A stretch of DNA of 64,000 nucleotides, taken from the NCBI RefSeq assembly GCF_004769575.1, contig NZ_RQGA01000003.1:434001-498000 (forward strand), written 5' to 3'. The notes beneath the pieces were generated by a model, which saw only the letters and a program-made list of their open reading frames with translations, ran no database searches and was not told where the DNA came from. A program made the position numbers and the translations under genes. Shown here piece by piece: positions 35,627 through 44,687 of this stretch. Origin of the DNA: Leptospira perdikensis. GTDB taxonomy: Bacteria; Spirochaetota; Leptospiria; Leptospirales; Leptospiraceae. Each line of letters opens with the position of its first letter. The first letter of the stretch is position 1.

Positions 35627-36382
35627 ATGTCGATTCAAAATGAAAAAGACCTTCAGGGGATTTTAAAAGCAGGGAAGTTTGTAGCAAAGGTTCGTGAACT
35701 TTTAAAACTTCTGGCCAAACCCGGAGTGTCTACTTTGGAACTAGACAACATTGCCAAACAGGAATTTGAAAAAGCAGGAGCATTTTCAGCACCGAAGTTT
35801 GATTACAAATTCCCTGGTTATACCTGTATCAGTACCAATTTTGAAATCGCACATGGGATTCCTAAAAAAGAAACCATCTTAAAGGATGGAGATTTAGTCA
35901 ATATAGACGTATCTGCAAAACTAGACGGATACTATGCCGACACAGGAATTTCTTTTGTTGTCGGTCAGTCCAACGCCTCTCTTCAAAAACTTTGTGAAAC
36001 AGCCATTGAAGGAACCATGCGTGCCACACAACAGGCGTTTACTGGAAATTATCTTCGAAACATTGGAAGAGAAATTCACTCTGCTGCAGTAGAAAATGGA
36101 TTTACAGTCATAAAAAATTTAGCGGGCCATGGAACGGGAAAAAAACTCCATGAAGAACCTCAAGTTTTGGTTTATGAAGAAAAACGTGACCAAAGAAAAT
36201 TGGGGAATGGACTTGTTCTTGCAATTGAATCTTTTATTTCTACGGGAAGCCAAACTGCTTACGAAGAAGAAGATGGATGGACATTGGTTGCCAGCAATCG
36301 TCGTGGGGAACTCAGTTATGTAGCACAGTGTGAACATACTGTCATTGTCCAAAACGGAAAACCTATCATCGTTACACTTTGA
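35627..36382 (+). CDS. map: Methionine aminopeptidase, type I
   Basis: 251 residues, the normal size. The five metal ligands appear in order: NIDVSAKLDGYYADTG (two Asp, about 86-97), NLAGHGTGKKLHEEP (His, about 165), LAIESF (Glu) and QCEHTVIV (Glu, near the end). CISTNFEIAHGIP contributes the His that contacts substrate. It removes the initiator Met from new proteins. The gene starts directly after the arsS stop, with GGGGAG as ribosome binding site. It may be a second map copy in the genome; this cannot be judged here. Confidence 0.94.
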   Translation: MSIQNEKDLQGILKAGKFVAKVRELLKLLAKPGVSTLELDNIAKQEFEKAGAFSAPKFDYKFPGYTCISTNFEIAHGIPKKETILKDGDLVNIDVSAKLDGYYADTGISFVVGQSNASLQKLCETAIEGTMRATQQAFTGNYLRNIGREIHSAAVENGFTVIKNLAGHGTGKKLHEEPQVLVYEEKRDQRKLGNGLVLAIESFISTGSQTAYEEEDGWTLVASNRRGELSYVAQCEHTVIVQNGKPIIVTL

Positions 36383-37170
36383 CTTTAGAAATCATAGAAT
36401 CGGGAGCCTCGAAGGAAGAGGCGAGAGGGATTCTTGTCATTTGGCCAAGTACGGGTGGTAATGCGAGATCGTTTCGGATTCGTGATTCCGAACTGGAATC
36501 CTTGGGATTAAGGCTTGTTCGGTTCAATCCTCCTTCTCACGGAAATTCAAAAGGAATCTACGATCCCAAAACCTCCATACCTTTGTTAGATGTTTATCTG
36601 AAAGAACGCGGATATACAAACAAAGAATTGTATGGGATTGGGCATAGTGGGGGAGGGGCCGCCCTTATGATGTATGCCAATTTAGTTCCTTTTCGAAAAT
36701 TGTTTTTACTTTCCCCTATTCTCGATAGTGTTCTTAGCCTTCGGTATTTGTATGAATCTCATTCGATAGAAGAGTTCAGTCGCCTTCTTCTTTTGCCAGA
36801 TGTCTCGGATGATATGGCTCCCAACAAACAGATATTAGAGACTCTTTCGAATCCTCAGTGGTTAGAAGATGGAAAAATCGATCATCTCAAAGTTCAAATC
36901 CAAAATTCTAGAATTCGCTTAGAAGACTTATCAATGTTTTTGAAGAATCTTTTTTTACCTGGATTTGTAGTGGATAGATCAGTCATACAAAAAAGAACCA
37001 ATTACACAATCTTTCTTCCTAAAGAAGACAAATGGTTTCCAAAAGAATCCACCATCCGTTTTGCAAAAGAGAACGGACTGAATTGTATTGAAATTCCAGA
37101 AGCCCCCGACCATTTTTTTTCATCCACTTGGCTTACAGTTTGGAAACAAATCCAAACCATTGGATTTTAA
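36379..37170 (+). CDS. Alpha/beta hydrolase
   Basis: 263 residues starting at TTG 36379, whose last two bases belong to the map stop codon (TTGA). ILVIWPSTGGNARSF opens the fold (oxyanion-hole strand), LYGIGHSGGGAALMMY holds the nucleophile Ser in GHSGG at about residue 94, and APDHFF near the C-terminus supplies the catalytic His; the acid is probably in KEDKW. Substrate unknown. It ends the arsenosugar-type operon. No clear ribosome binding site precedes the TTG, so translation probably depends on coupling. Confidence 0.8.
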   Translation: MTLEIIESGASKEEARGILVIWPSTGGNARSFRIRDSELESLGLRLVRFNPPSHGNSKGIYDPKTSIPLLDVYLKERGYTNKELYGIGHSGGGAALMMYANLVPFRKLFLLSPILDSVLSLRYLYESHSIEEFSRLLLLPDVSDDMAPNKQILETLSNPQWLEDGKIDHLKVQIQNSRIRLEDLSMFLKNLFLPGFVVDRSVIQKRTNYTIFLPKEDKWFPKESTIRFAKENGLNCIEIPEAPDHFFSSTWLTVWKQIQTIGF

Positions 37171-37211
37171 AAGAAAGATTCCATATCCAATCAAGAATTT
37201 CATTTAATTAG

Positions 37212-37240
37212 TTTACAAATGAATTAGAGTCATTTAGAAT
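37212..37240 (+). promoter_or_regulatory. Candidate promoter of the MAPEG gene
   Basis: TTTACA (37212-37217) and TAGAAT (37235-37240) at the ideal 17-bp spacing, each one base from consensus. The GTG start and its strong ribosome binding site lie 57 bp downstream. Confidence 0.55.
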
Positions 37241-37296
37241 CTCCACCTGTATCTTCAGAACTAAGATGATTTGGTTCTGATACAAAAGGAGGATTT

Positions 37297-37701
37297 GTGG
37301 AAACCATTTATCTTACACTCATTGGATTTACACTTTGGGCATTAGGGCTTGGAGTATTTTTAACTTCTTACCGAGGTGTACTCGTGTTACTCGGTAAAAA
37401 AAAATCGAATGAATTCCCGGCAGGAATTCAACATGGTTCCGACTTTTACTGGAGACTCAACAGGGCTCACCTCAACAGTTTGGAAAACCTACCTTTGTTT
37501 GTGGCAGTGGTTTTTTTAACTGCTAACTTAGGTATGATTGATAATTTTGTGAACCAAGCAGGTCTTGTGATTTTAGGAGCAAGGGTTTTACAATCCCTCA
37601 CTCATCTAACTTCTACTAGTGTTCTTGCTGTGAACGTTCGGTTTACATTTTATATGATACAAATTGTAACCTATATCATTTTACTGGTACGTCTTTTTTA
37701 G
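37297..37701 (+). CDS. MAPEG family membrane protein
   Basis: 134 residues with four membrane helices. [21 protein letters not shown] at about 48-68 is the MAPEG signature (RAHxNxxEN), with the glutathione-binding Arg and Asn residues. The start is GTG 37297, supported by AAAGGAGGA at 37285-37293. Members of the family are glutathione transferase or peroxidase-like enzymes of lipophilic substrates; the bacterial ones are mostly uncharacterised. The stop codon shares TTAG with that of the convergent gpsA gene. Confidence 0.88.
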   Translation: METIYLTLIGFTLWALGLGVFLTSYRGVLVLLGKKKSNEFPAGIQHGSDFYWRLNRAHLNSLENLPLFVAVVFLTANLGMIDNFVNQAGLVILGARVLQSLTHLTSTSVLAVNVRFTFYMIQIVTYIILLVRLF

Positions 37702-38699
37702 ACACCTTCCCGTTTTAGATCACGGCTCATCAGAGCTTTGACCACTTCTTTCGGATCTTTATCTTCGTATAACATTCGATAGACTTCCTGGGTGATGGCC
37801 ATTTCCATGCCCAGTTTGTCCGAAAGATTTTTTGCGGATTGAGTGGTTTTGACACCTTCCGCGACTTCGTTCATAGAAGCTAAAATATCTTTTAGTTTTT
37901 CACCTTTACCCAAACGAAAACCTACGGTTCTGTTCCGTGATCCTTCTCCACAACAAGTAAGAACCAAATCTCCCATCCCCGATGGTCCAAGGAAAGTCAT
38001 TGGATCGGCACCCATTTTGATTCCCATCCTCGTGATTTCGTTTAACCCACGTGTGATGAGGGCAGCCCTTGTATTTTGACCAAACCCCAGTCCATCGGCA
38101 ACCCCAGCAGCAATGGCAATTACGTTTTTTAAAGCACCACCCACTTCAACACCCACAACATCGGGAGTCCAATAAGTACGGAAATAAGTAAAACTGAAGA
38201 TTTCTTGCACTCGTTTGGCGGTGGCTTCGTTTTTGGAAGCGATAGAAACAATGGTCGGAACTCGTCTCACCATTTCTTTGGCAAAACTTGGCCCCGAAAG
38301 ATACGAAAGTTGGGAATGGAATTGTCCTGGAAGTTCGGATTCAAAAATCTCGGAAACAAGTCTTAGGCTTTCGTTTTCGATCCCTTTGGAGGCAGAAACA
38401 ATGGGCACTTTGGGTGGGATATGATCTTTGATTTCTCTCAGAATACCGGAAAGAGCGTGGCTTGGAGGAGCAGAAACAATCATGTCCTTGTCTTTCACAA
38501 CATGGATGAGGTTGGTATCCGCTTTTAGTTTATCCGGAAGTACCAAATCGGGCATATGTTTGGTATTCATATGGTTTTCATTGATGGATCTTGCTTGATC
38601 CTCGCTTCTGGTCCAAAGGGTCACGTCATAACCCTTGTCCGCTAAAATACTACCTAGTGCAGTGCCAAAACTTCCGGCGCCAATGATACCAATCTTCAT
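37698..38699 (-). CDS. gpsA: Glycerol-3-phosphate dehydrogenase [NAD(P)+]
   Basis: 333 residues. [20 protein letters not shown] at the N-terminus is the Rossmann nucleotide site. VSASKGIE and LSGPSFAKE are family signatures, [20 protein letters not shown] contains the catalytic Lys region, and [20 protein letters not shown] the substrate site. The enzyme reduces dihydroxyacetone phosphate to sn-glycerol 3-phosphate for phospholipid synthesis. The gene is divergent from the gene at 38756 across 56 bp. Confidence 0.97.
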   Translation of the reverse strand: MKIGIIGAGSFGTALGSILADKGYDVTLWTRSEDQARSINENHMNTKHMPDLVLPDKLKADTNLIHVVKDKDMIVSAPPSHALSGILREIKDHIPPKVPIVSASKGIENESLRLVSEIFESELPGQFHSQLSYLSGPSFAKEMVRRVPTIVSIASKNEATAKRVQEIFSFTYFRTYWTPDVVGVEVGGALKNVIAIAAGVADGLGFGQNTRAALITRGLNEITRMGIKMGADPMTFLGPSGMGDLVLTCCGEGSRNRTVGFRLGKGEKLKDILASMNEVAEGVKTTQSAKNLSDKLGMEMAITQEVYRMLYEDKDPKEVVKALMSRDLKREGV

Positions 38700-38755
38700 G
38701 AGTTCAGTATTCTAAATCTGCTTTCCAAAAAGGCAATAGAAAATAAAATTAAAAT

Positions 38756-39436
38756 ATGCTTTTAACGGATCTTCTCCGTTTCAATCCACTGAATCTCTTT
38801 TTGCCACCAAAAGTGGTCCCAAAGAGTAATTATAAAGTCACCTTACTTTTAGGTAGCTTACGAAAGGTCATATCCACTGAGATCATTGCAGAAGATCCCG
38901 ATTTAGAGAGTTTGGAAGTTTCTTCTTCTAAAGGTGAAGTTATAATGACTGGAGTTTACCGGATGGGATGGCTCTGGATTGCTCGTTTTTTGAAAGTGGA
39001 ATCGATCAAATATCGAGTCCGATTGAAACCCGTTTCCGTTAAAGACAATAAGGCCCGTTTGAAAATTGTTGGTTATCGAGTATGGGATACTAAACCAAGG
39101 CGATTTGATTTTGTTAGGTGGTTTGGCAAAGTAGACCCTTTTCACAAAAAAAAAGTTTTTGAATCCATTCTTTATGCAGCTCCTCATCTTCTCTCTCTCA
39201 CTGGTTTAAAGTGGGAAATTTTATTCGATTTAAATTATTTTTTGAATTTGGTTCCTTCCATTGCAGGAAAAATTGAAATCCAATACATCATTGGAGATAA
39301 CAACGAACTTTATATTTTTGTAAGATCTTCCACCATCCTAAAACCTCTTGTAGATTTTTTTGGACCTGAATATCTAAAAATCGATTATATTGAAGAAGAT
39401 CGTGATATACAGATGTTACTTTGGGAAAATGAATAA
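38756..39436 (+). CDS. Conserved-looking protein of unknown function
   Basis: 226 residues, no signal peptide, mixed alpha/beta with many aromatic and basic residues. Visible stretches are KSNYKVTLLLGSLRKVISTE, EVSSSKGEVIMTGVYRMGWLW and RRFDFVRWFGKVDPFHKKKV. No family is recognised. It starts a tight plus-strand set: the phosphoesterase gene follows its stop directly, then a zinc-ribbon protein, then recG. Two hydrophobic stretches (WLWIARFLKV; LLSLTGLKWEILFDLNYFLNL) may touch the membrane. The position suggests a partner of the phosphoesterase. Confidence 0.62.
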   Translation: MLLTDLLRFNPLNLFLPPKVVPKSNYKVTLLLGSLRKVISTEIIAEDPDLESLEVSSSKGEVIMTGVYRMGWLWIARFLKVESIKYRVRLKPVSVKDNKARLKIVGYRVWDTKPRRFDFVRWFGKVDPFHKKKVFESILYAAPHLLSLTGLKWEILFDLNYFLNLVPSIAGKIEIQYIIGDNNELYIFVRSSTILKPLVDFFGPEYLKIDYIEEDRDIQMLLWENE

Positions 39437-40441
39437 ATGAAAATCATTTATCTTACTGATATCCATGATGGCCTTCATGGTCTGAAACGAATTCTGCAAA
39501 CTACAGAAGCAGATTTGTATTTGTTTTCAGGAGATATTATTTATAAGGCATTTTTTTCCTTTGATCGTATCATTGACTTTTGTGGAGTCCAAGAAGAATT
39601 ATATTATTTGTTAACGGAAAGAAAAGATGACTCCACTCCCTTTGATTTTACAACTCATGCCATTCGTTTTCCAGAAAAGTATTCCACTGCCATTGTAGAA
39701 AAATCGCAAAAGTATCGAGATTTATACAAACTCGCTGCTAAAACGATGAAAGAAAAATATGAAATCATCGAAAAACTAATTATTAAATATGCGAAGTCAC
39801 CTGTTTACTGTTTGCCGGGAAATTATGACTTGGATTTGCAGTATACAGAACTATACCAACGTGAAGTACATAGGAAAAGTTTTGAATTTGGAAACTTAAA
39901 AGTTTCTGGTTATGGTGGGGCACCCATTTGGACTTCAGGGATTCCCGAAAAACTAACAGTAGTTTTCCATGAATATACCAAAAACGGAAAAAATTATAGT
40001 GAACCAGAAGATTTCTTTCGAGCGGAACTACCTGATATCTGTTGGATTCATAATCCGGCTTACGGATACTTCGATAACATTCCTGGTGTAGGGAAATGTG
40101 GAAGCCAGGGGATTCGTCGGTATTTGGATGATGAATCTCCTTCACTTGTGGTTTCAGGTCATGTACATGAAGACCAAGGAATCAAAAAAACTAGAAATAC
40201 CGTTTTTATCAACCCATCTAACTTTGGTGCTGTGGATTCTTTACATGGATTTCAAGAGGGTGGTTATTTTGCTGAAATCATTATGGAAGGAAAGGATGTA
40301 GTTCAATCCAACCTTTGTCAATTGCGCGGTGAGGAATGGCATACACTCATAGAAGTGGATTGTTCTGAAAAATATCCGAAATTAATATCGCAAAACCCTA
40401 TCTCCACAGTGAGTTCCGAAGATTATATCCGAGGCATTTAA
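39437..40441 (+). CDS. Calcineurin-like metallophosphoesterase
   Basis: 334 residues. IIYLTDIHDGLHG at the start (DxH motif), YLFSGDIIYK (GD), CLPGNYDLDLQY (GNxD in place of the usual GNHD) and VVSGHVHEDQGI (GHxH) are the metal-ligand motifs of the family. In the third motif the His of GNHD is replaced by Tyr (GNYD), an unusual change at a catalytic proton donor. Between about 50 and 120 there is a charged helical insert. The substrate could be a phosphodiester, nucleotide or phospholipid. It sits directly between the unknown gene at 38756 and the zinc-ribbon gene, without gaps. Confidence 0.85.
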   Translation: MKIIYLTDIHDGLHGLKRILQTTEADLYLFSGDIIYKAFFSFDRIIDFCGVQEELYYLLTERKDDSTPFDFTTHAIRFPEKYSTAIVEKSQKYRDLYKLAAKTMKEKYEIIEKLIIKYAKSPVYCLPGNYDLDLQYTELYQREVHRKSFEFGNLKVSGYGGAPIWTSGIPEKLTVVFHEYTKNGKNYSEPEDFFRAELPDICWIHNPAYGYFDNIPGVGKCGSQGIRRYLDDESPSLVVSGHVHEDQGIKKTRNTVFINPSNFGAVDSLHGFQEGGYFAEIIMEGKDVVQSNLCQLRGEEWHTLIEVDCSEKYPKLISQNPISTVSSEDYIRGI

Positions 40442-40843
40442 ATGGTCACCTTTCTTACGATATGCGGTGTCCTATTTACGGTAGCCTTTTTTTTATATGC
40501 CCTTTCCGCGGTTGACAATCAAAGTTTAGATAAAAAAGAAAAAGAACGCCTGGCAAAAGAAGGAAATTTGCGTGTCGGAGATCCAAGAAAGGTATATGGA
40601 AAGGAAAAAGATCCAAATATGCCTCGCCTCCGTTTATGTCCTGTTTGTGGGACAGTCTTAAACAAAAATGAATTTTTGTATGCGGCCATCTCTACATATA
40701 CAAATAGCGAAGGTAAAAAACAGGCACAAATTTATGGATGTAAATATTGTTATTTGATTTTAAACTCTGAAAAAAATTTACCTGAGTCAACGAATGTAAA
40801 AGACAATGGATTTGGGCCTCCTACACCCACAGATGAAATATGA
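40442..40843 (+). CDS. Membrane-anchored zinc-ribbon protein, function unknown
   Basis: 133 residues. One N-terminal membrane helix (FLTICGVLFTVAFFLYALS), a charged linker (DKKEKERLAKEGNLRVGD), then a four-Cys zinc ribbon formed by LCPVCGTVL and YGCKYCYLIL. The end is Pro-rich and disordered. No enzymatic motif is present; it looks like a small adaptor at the membrane. It overlaps the start of recG by four bases (ATGA). Confidence 0.7.
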   Translation: MVTFLTICGVLFTVAFFLYALSAVDNQSLDKKEKERLAKEGNLRVGDPRKVYGKEKDPNMPRLRLCPVCGTVLNKNEFLYAAISTYTNSEGKKQAQIYGCKYCYLILNSEKNLPESTNVKDNGFGPPTPTDEI

Positions 40844-42909
40844 AACAGGGATTGGATTTATCACAAAGTTTATCCACACTGAAAGGGATTGGGCCCAAAC
40901 GGAAGTCCGTCCTTTTGGAACATGGGATCTCTACTTTTTTTGAACTTTTAACTTACTTTCCACGTCGTTATTTAGATCGCAATTTTACTAAAGACATCAT
41001 CTTAAAACAAGGGGATGTTGTCACCCTTCTTGGAACGATTGCAGATAGTTATATTGTTCATGGTAAAAAGAGTCGGTTACTGGTTGGATTTAGAACCTTA
41101 AATAATGAAAGAATCAATTTGGTATTCTTTCGTGGGGTGAATTTTTTTCATAAGATTTTCACTGTAGATAGAAAGGTAGTGGTTTCTGGAAAACTAGAAT
41201 ACTTCAAAGGTTATCAAATTGTCCATCCTGAGTATGAATTTTTATCAGATAAGGATGATCCGGAAGATTCCATCCATGCGGGTCGTATTATTCCTCTTTA
41301 TCCGTCTACAGAAGCGTTAAAAGAAGATGGTCTTGATTCCAAAGGATTACGAAAACTCATTCACCAGGTTTTGGAAGCGGGAGGGATTCCGGAAAACCTT
41401 CCACCAAAATTAGTCAAAAAAAGAACGTTACTTGGCCGTGACCAGGCCTTTCATGAAATTCATTTTCCTGAAACGATGGAAGCCGTTCAAATTGCACGGA
41501 AACGATTTGCTTATGAAGAATTCTTTTATTTCCAAAGACTCCTTCTCTACAAACAAAGAGAACGTCAAAAAGTAAAACGAATGTTATGGCCACTTCCTAA
41601 ATCTCCTTCCCATGAGAATTTGGAAAAAAACCTTCCCTTTGAATTGACTGAAGATCAAAAACTTGCGGTCTCAACTATCCTTTCGCAGACGAATTCGGAT
41701 TCACCGGCAGCATTTCTGTTGCAGGGAGATGTGGGTTCAGGAAAAACCATCACCGCACTTCTCATAGGACTTCATTATATCGATAACCACATCCAAGTGG
41801 TATTTTTAGCACCTACCGAAATTTTAGCGCGGCAACATTACCAAACGATTTATAAATTTATGGGGAATATGCCATTTTTAGGTATTGAGTTACTGTTAGG
41901 TGGCGAGAATAAAAAGACTCGTTTAGAAAAATTGACAAGGATCAAAACAGGAGAATCCAATATCATAATCGGAACTCACTCTTTATTACAAGAAGATGTG
42001 GTGTTTTCTGATTTGGGTCTTGTTGTGATTGATGAACAACATAAGTTTGGAGTGGATCAAAGAGAAACCATTCGTTCCAAAGGAAAAAATCCTGATATCT
42101 TGGCGATGACAGCCACGCCGATCCCACGTACACTTTGTCTCACTCTGTATGGAGATTTAACTTTAGTAAATATCAAAACCAAACCCAAAGGCCGTAAACC
42201 TATTGATACTAGATGGTATAAAGAAGACCGAAGGATTGGTGTTTATAATTCCATTCGTAAGTATGTGAGTTCAGGAAGGCAGTGTTATATTGTATATCCA
42301 TTAGTAGAAGAATCGGAAAAAGTCGATTTGGAATCTTGTACGGTCGCCTATGAAAACTTACGAACCAATGTATTCCCAGATTTGAAAATTGGTTTGTTAC
42401 ATGGAAAGATGAAAAGTGCAGAAAAAGAATCAGTGATGGAAAAATTCAAATCAGGAGAAATCCAAATCCTTGTAACAACAACAGTTGTAGAAGTAGGAGT
42501 AGATGTTCCCAATGCTACCATTTTAGTAGTGGAACATGCCGATCGGTTTGGAATTTCCCAATTACACCAGTTACGTGGTCGTGTGGGAAGAAGTGATATC
42601 GAAAGTTTTTGTATTTTAATGACGGGTGATTTTATCAGTGATGAAGGAAGGGACCGTTTAGAGGCTCTTGTTGCTTCCAATGATGGATACTATCTGGCTG
42701 AAAAGGATTTGGCCATACGAGGCCCGGGAGAACTCCTTGGAGTGAAACAAAGTGGACTTCCTGAATTTAAAATTGCCGATTTGGTTTCAGATCGGAACCT
42801 ACTTGATGAAGCCAAGGAAGATGCTTCTTCCTTTCCTTTGGATGATCCCAGTGAATTGGCAGAATTGAGTACAAGATTCAGTGAAGGCAAATTTTTATTT
42901 GCGAATTAA
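40840..42909 (+). CDS. recG: ATP-dependent DNA helicase RecG
   Basis: 689 residues, normal length. The N-terminal wedge domain with an OB fold (GDVVTLLGTIADSYIVHGK) binds branched DNA. Helicase motifs: QGDVGSGKTITALL (Walker A, about 300), VVIDEQHKFGVDQR (DEQH box), MTATPIPRTLCLT, ATILVVEHADRFGISQLHQLRGRVGRS, and the RecG-specific end ERDGYYLAEKDLAIRGPGELLG-like stretch (here SNDGYYLAEKDLAIRGPG). It remodels stalled replication forks and Holliday junctions. Expressed with the three upstream genes by overlap. Confidence 0.97.
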   Translation: MKQGLDLSQSLSTLKGIGPKRKSVLLEHGISTFFELLTYFPRRYLDRNFTKDIILKQGDVVTLLGTIADSYIVHGKKSRLLVGFRTLNNERINLVFFRGVNFFHKIFTVDRKVVVSGKLEYFKGYQIVHPEYEFLSDKDDPEDSIHAGRIIPLYPSTEALKEDGLDSKGLRKLIHQVLEAGGIPENLPPKLVKKRTLLGRDQAFHEIHFPETMEAVQIARKRFAYEEFFYFQRLLLYKQRERQKVKRMLWPLPKSPSHENLEKNLPFELTEDQKLAVSTILSQTNSDSPAAFLLQGDVGSGKTITALLIGLHYIDNHIQVVFLAPTEILARQHYQTIYKFMGNMPFLGIELLLGGENKKTRLEKLTRIKTGESNIIIGTHSLLQEDVVFSDLGLVVIDEQHKFGVDQRETIRSKGKNPDILAMTATPIPRTLCLTLYGDLTLVNIKTKPKGRKPIDTRWYKEDRRIGVYNSIRKYVSSGRQCYIVYPLVEESEKVDLESCTVAYENLRTNVFPDLKIGLLHGKMKSAEKESVMEKFKSGEIQILVTTTVVEVGVDVPNATILVVEHADRFGISQLHQLRGRVGRSDIESFCILMTGDFISDEGRDRLEALVASNDGYYLAEKDLAIRGPGELLGVKQSGLPEFKIADLVSDRNLLDEAKEDASSFPLDDPSELAELSTRFSEGKFLFAN

Positions 42910-42923
42910 TCCTCCAATTTTTA

Positions 42924-43724
42924 ATGAACTTAACTATGTTACGAACTAGATACATATCCTTATTATTAGTTTCTCTATTTTTCGTTTGCGGCGAAAAACC
43001 GCTCAAAACATCCCAAACGGATTTGTATTTAGGTCTCGATAAAATTTCTTATTTAACTGGTAAATTTAATTCTCCTGGACCATTAGCGCCTGTTATACTT
43101 GAGGAAAATGCAAAGGATCATTTCTTAAGACCAGATGTAAAAAAAGCTCTCCATCAAATGGTGAACGATTTTGAAGATTCAAAACCCGCTACTTACAAAC
43201 AACATATCTTTTTAGTATCTTCTTTTCGAAACTTCAGTCACCAAAAAGGAATTTGGGAATCTAAATTCACTGGAAAAAAAGTGATGCGGGTTCCCATTAA
43301 AGGGAAAACACCGGAAGAAATTACAAATTTGATTTTGGAATTTTCTAGTGCACCGGGAACATCTCGTCACCATTGGGGAACTGATTTTGATATCAATGCC
43401 CTAGATAATTCCTATTTTGAAGAGAAGGGAAAGGGAAAAATCCTTTACGATTGGTTAAAACAAAATGCTTCGAAGTATGGGTTTTGCCAACCATACAGTC
43501 GTTTATCAACAAGAAATAACAAAGGATACCAGGAAGAAAAGTGGCACTGGTCGTATGCACCTATTTCGAACCAACTCACAAAAGAATGGGTCAAAGGATT
43601 TACATCAGGTGAGATTCGTTTGGATGGAAGTTTTCTCGGAGCGGATGTTCTTGGAGACCGGGCTTTGGATTTTGTTCGTTCCATAAACCCGGATTGTGAA
43701 AAGATTCAAAACCCTTCTTTATAG
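42924..43724 (+). CDS. VanY-type D-alanyl-D-alanine carboxypeptidase (M15B)
   Basis: 266 residues. A signal or anchor at the start (YISLLLVSLFFVCGEKP), possibly a lipoprotein with Val before the Cys. The M15B zinc site is clear: SSFRNFSHQKGIW, then PGTSRHHWGTDFDIN (first His and Asp ligands), then EEKWHWSYAP (catalytic Glu and third His ligand). Such enzymes trim the terminal D-Ala of wall stem peptides. The start is either the ATG at 42924 or that at 42936; neither has a clear ribosome binding site. The stop overlaps that of galE by six bases, tail to tail. Confidence 0.88.
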   Translation: MNLTMLRTRYISLLLVSLFFVCGEKPLKTSQTDLYLGLDKISYLTGKFNSPGPLAPVILEENAKDHFLRPDVKKALHQMVNDFEDSKPATYKQHIFLVSSFRNFSHQKGIWESKFTGKKVMRVPIKGKTPEEITNLILEFSSAPGTSRHHWGTDFDINALDNSYFEEKGKGKILYDWLKQNASKYGFCQPYSRLSTRNNKGYQEEKWHWSYAPISNQLTKEWVKGFTSGEIRLDGSFLGADVLGDRALDFVRSINPDCEKIQNPSL

Positions 43725-44687
43725 GGTTTTATACAAATTCCACATACTAGAAAGTAGAGTTTCTGCATCGCTGTACATTGGTTTCCAATTTAAGAGTTCT
43801 CTTGCTTTTGCAGAGGATGCAAGTAACTTTGCAGGATCTCCTGCTCGTCTACCACTTGTTTTGTGAGAGATTGTTTTTCCTACTACTTTTTCGGAAAGAT
43901 CAGCCATTTCTTTGACAGAATATCCTGCCTCAGAACCTAAATTCACCGTCAAACTTTCATTTTTCGACATAATGTAATTCAATGCTAAGACATGTGCTTT
44001 AGCTAAATCTGAAACATGGATGTAGTCGCGAACACAGGTCCCATCTTCTGTTTCGTAATCAGTTCCGAAGATTTCATAGCCGTTTCGGATTCCAGAGGCC
44101 GCTTCCATGATGATTGGGAGTAAATTGGCAGGAGTTTTTTCAATACCTTTGATTCTACCTTTTGGATCATATCCTGCAGCATTGAAATAACGTAATCTAG
44201 CTGATTTTAAACCTTTTAATTTATCAAACCATGCGAGGTTTTCTTCAATACAGAGTTTTGTATATCCGTAGTAGTTCTCTGGATTTAGAGGATGGTTTTC
44301 ATCGATAGGTAAATATTTCGGTGCTCCATATACAGCAGCAGACGATGAAAAAACAATATACTTACAATTATTTTCAATTAGTGCGTTTAACAGAGTAAAG
44401 GTTCCATTTAAATTGTTCATTGTATACTTAAGTGGATCTGTCATCGATTCACCTGCTGCCTTCCAAGCAGCAAAGTGAAATACCGCGTCTATCTTTTTAG
44501 CAAATATTTGTTTTAAGATTTCTGGGTTTTGGATTTCTCCTTTGATGAATTCATTTCCAGGAAACAAATTGGCTTCGTTTCCTTTTTCCATATCATCTAC
44601 GACAAGAATTTCATGTCCCAGTTCCATCAGTTCTAAAACAATATGACTTCCTATGTAACCGGCTCCCCCGGTAACGAGTACTCTCAT
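43719..44687 (-). CDS. galE: UDP-glucose 4-epimerase
   Basis: 322 residues. VTGGAGYIGSHIVLELMELG is the NAD-binding GxxGxxG. FSSSAAVYGAP holds the catalytic Ser, and YYGYTKLCIEE the YxxxK pair at about 147-151. YFNAAGYDPKG and CVRDYIHVSDLAKAH are further GalE signatures. It interconverts UDP-glucose and UDP-galactose (or the GlcNAc/GalNAc forms) for surface glycans. The gene overlaps lpxA by four bases, so it is co-transcribed with it, which points to lipopolysaccharide supply. Confidence 0.94.
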   Translation of the reverse strand: MRVLVTGGAGYIGSHIVLELMELGHEILVVDDMEKGNEANLFPGNEFIKGEIQNPEILKQIFAKKIDAVFHFAAWKAAGESMTDPLKYTMNNLNGTFTLLNALIENNCKYIVFSSSAAVYGAPKYLPIDENHPLNPENYYGYTKLCIEENLAWFDKLKGLKSARLRYFNAAGYDPKGRIKGIEKTPANLLPIIMEAASGIRNGYEIFGTDYETEDGTCVRDYIHVSDLAKAHVLALNYIMSKNESLTVNLGSEAGYSVKEMADLSEKVVGKTISHKTSGRRAGDPAKLLASSAKARELLNWKPMYSDAETLLSSMWNLYKTL

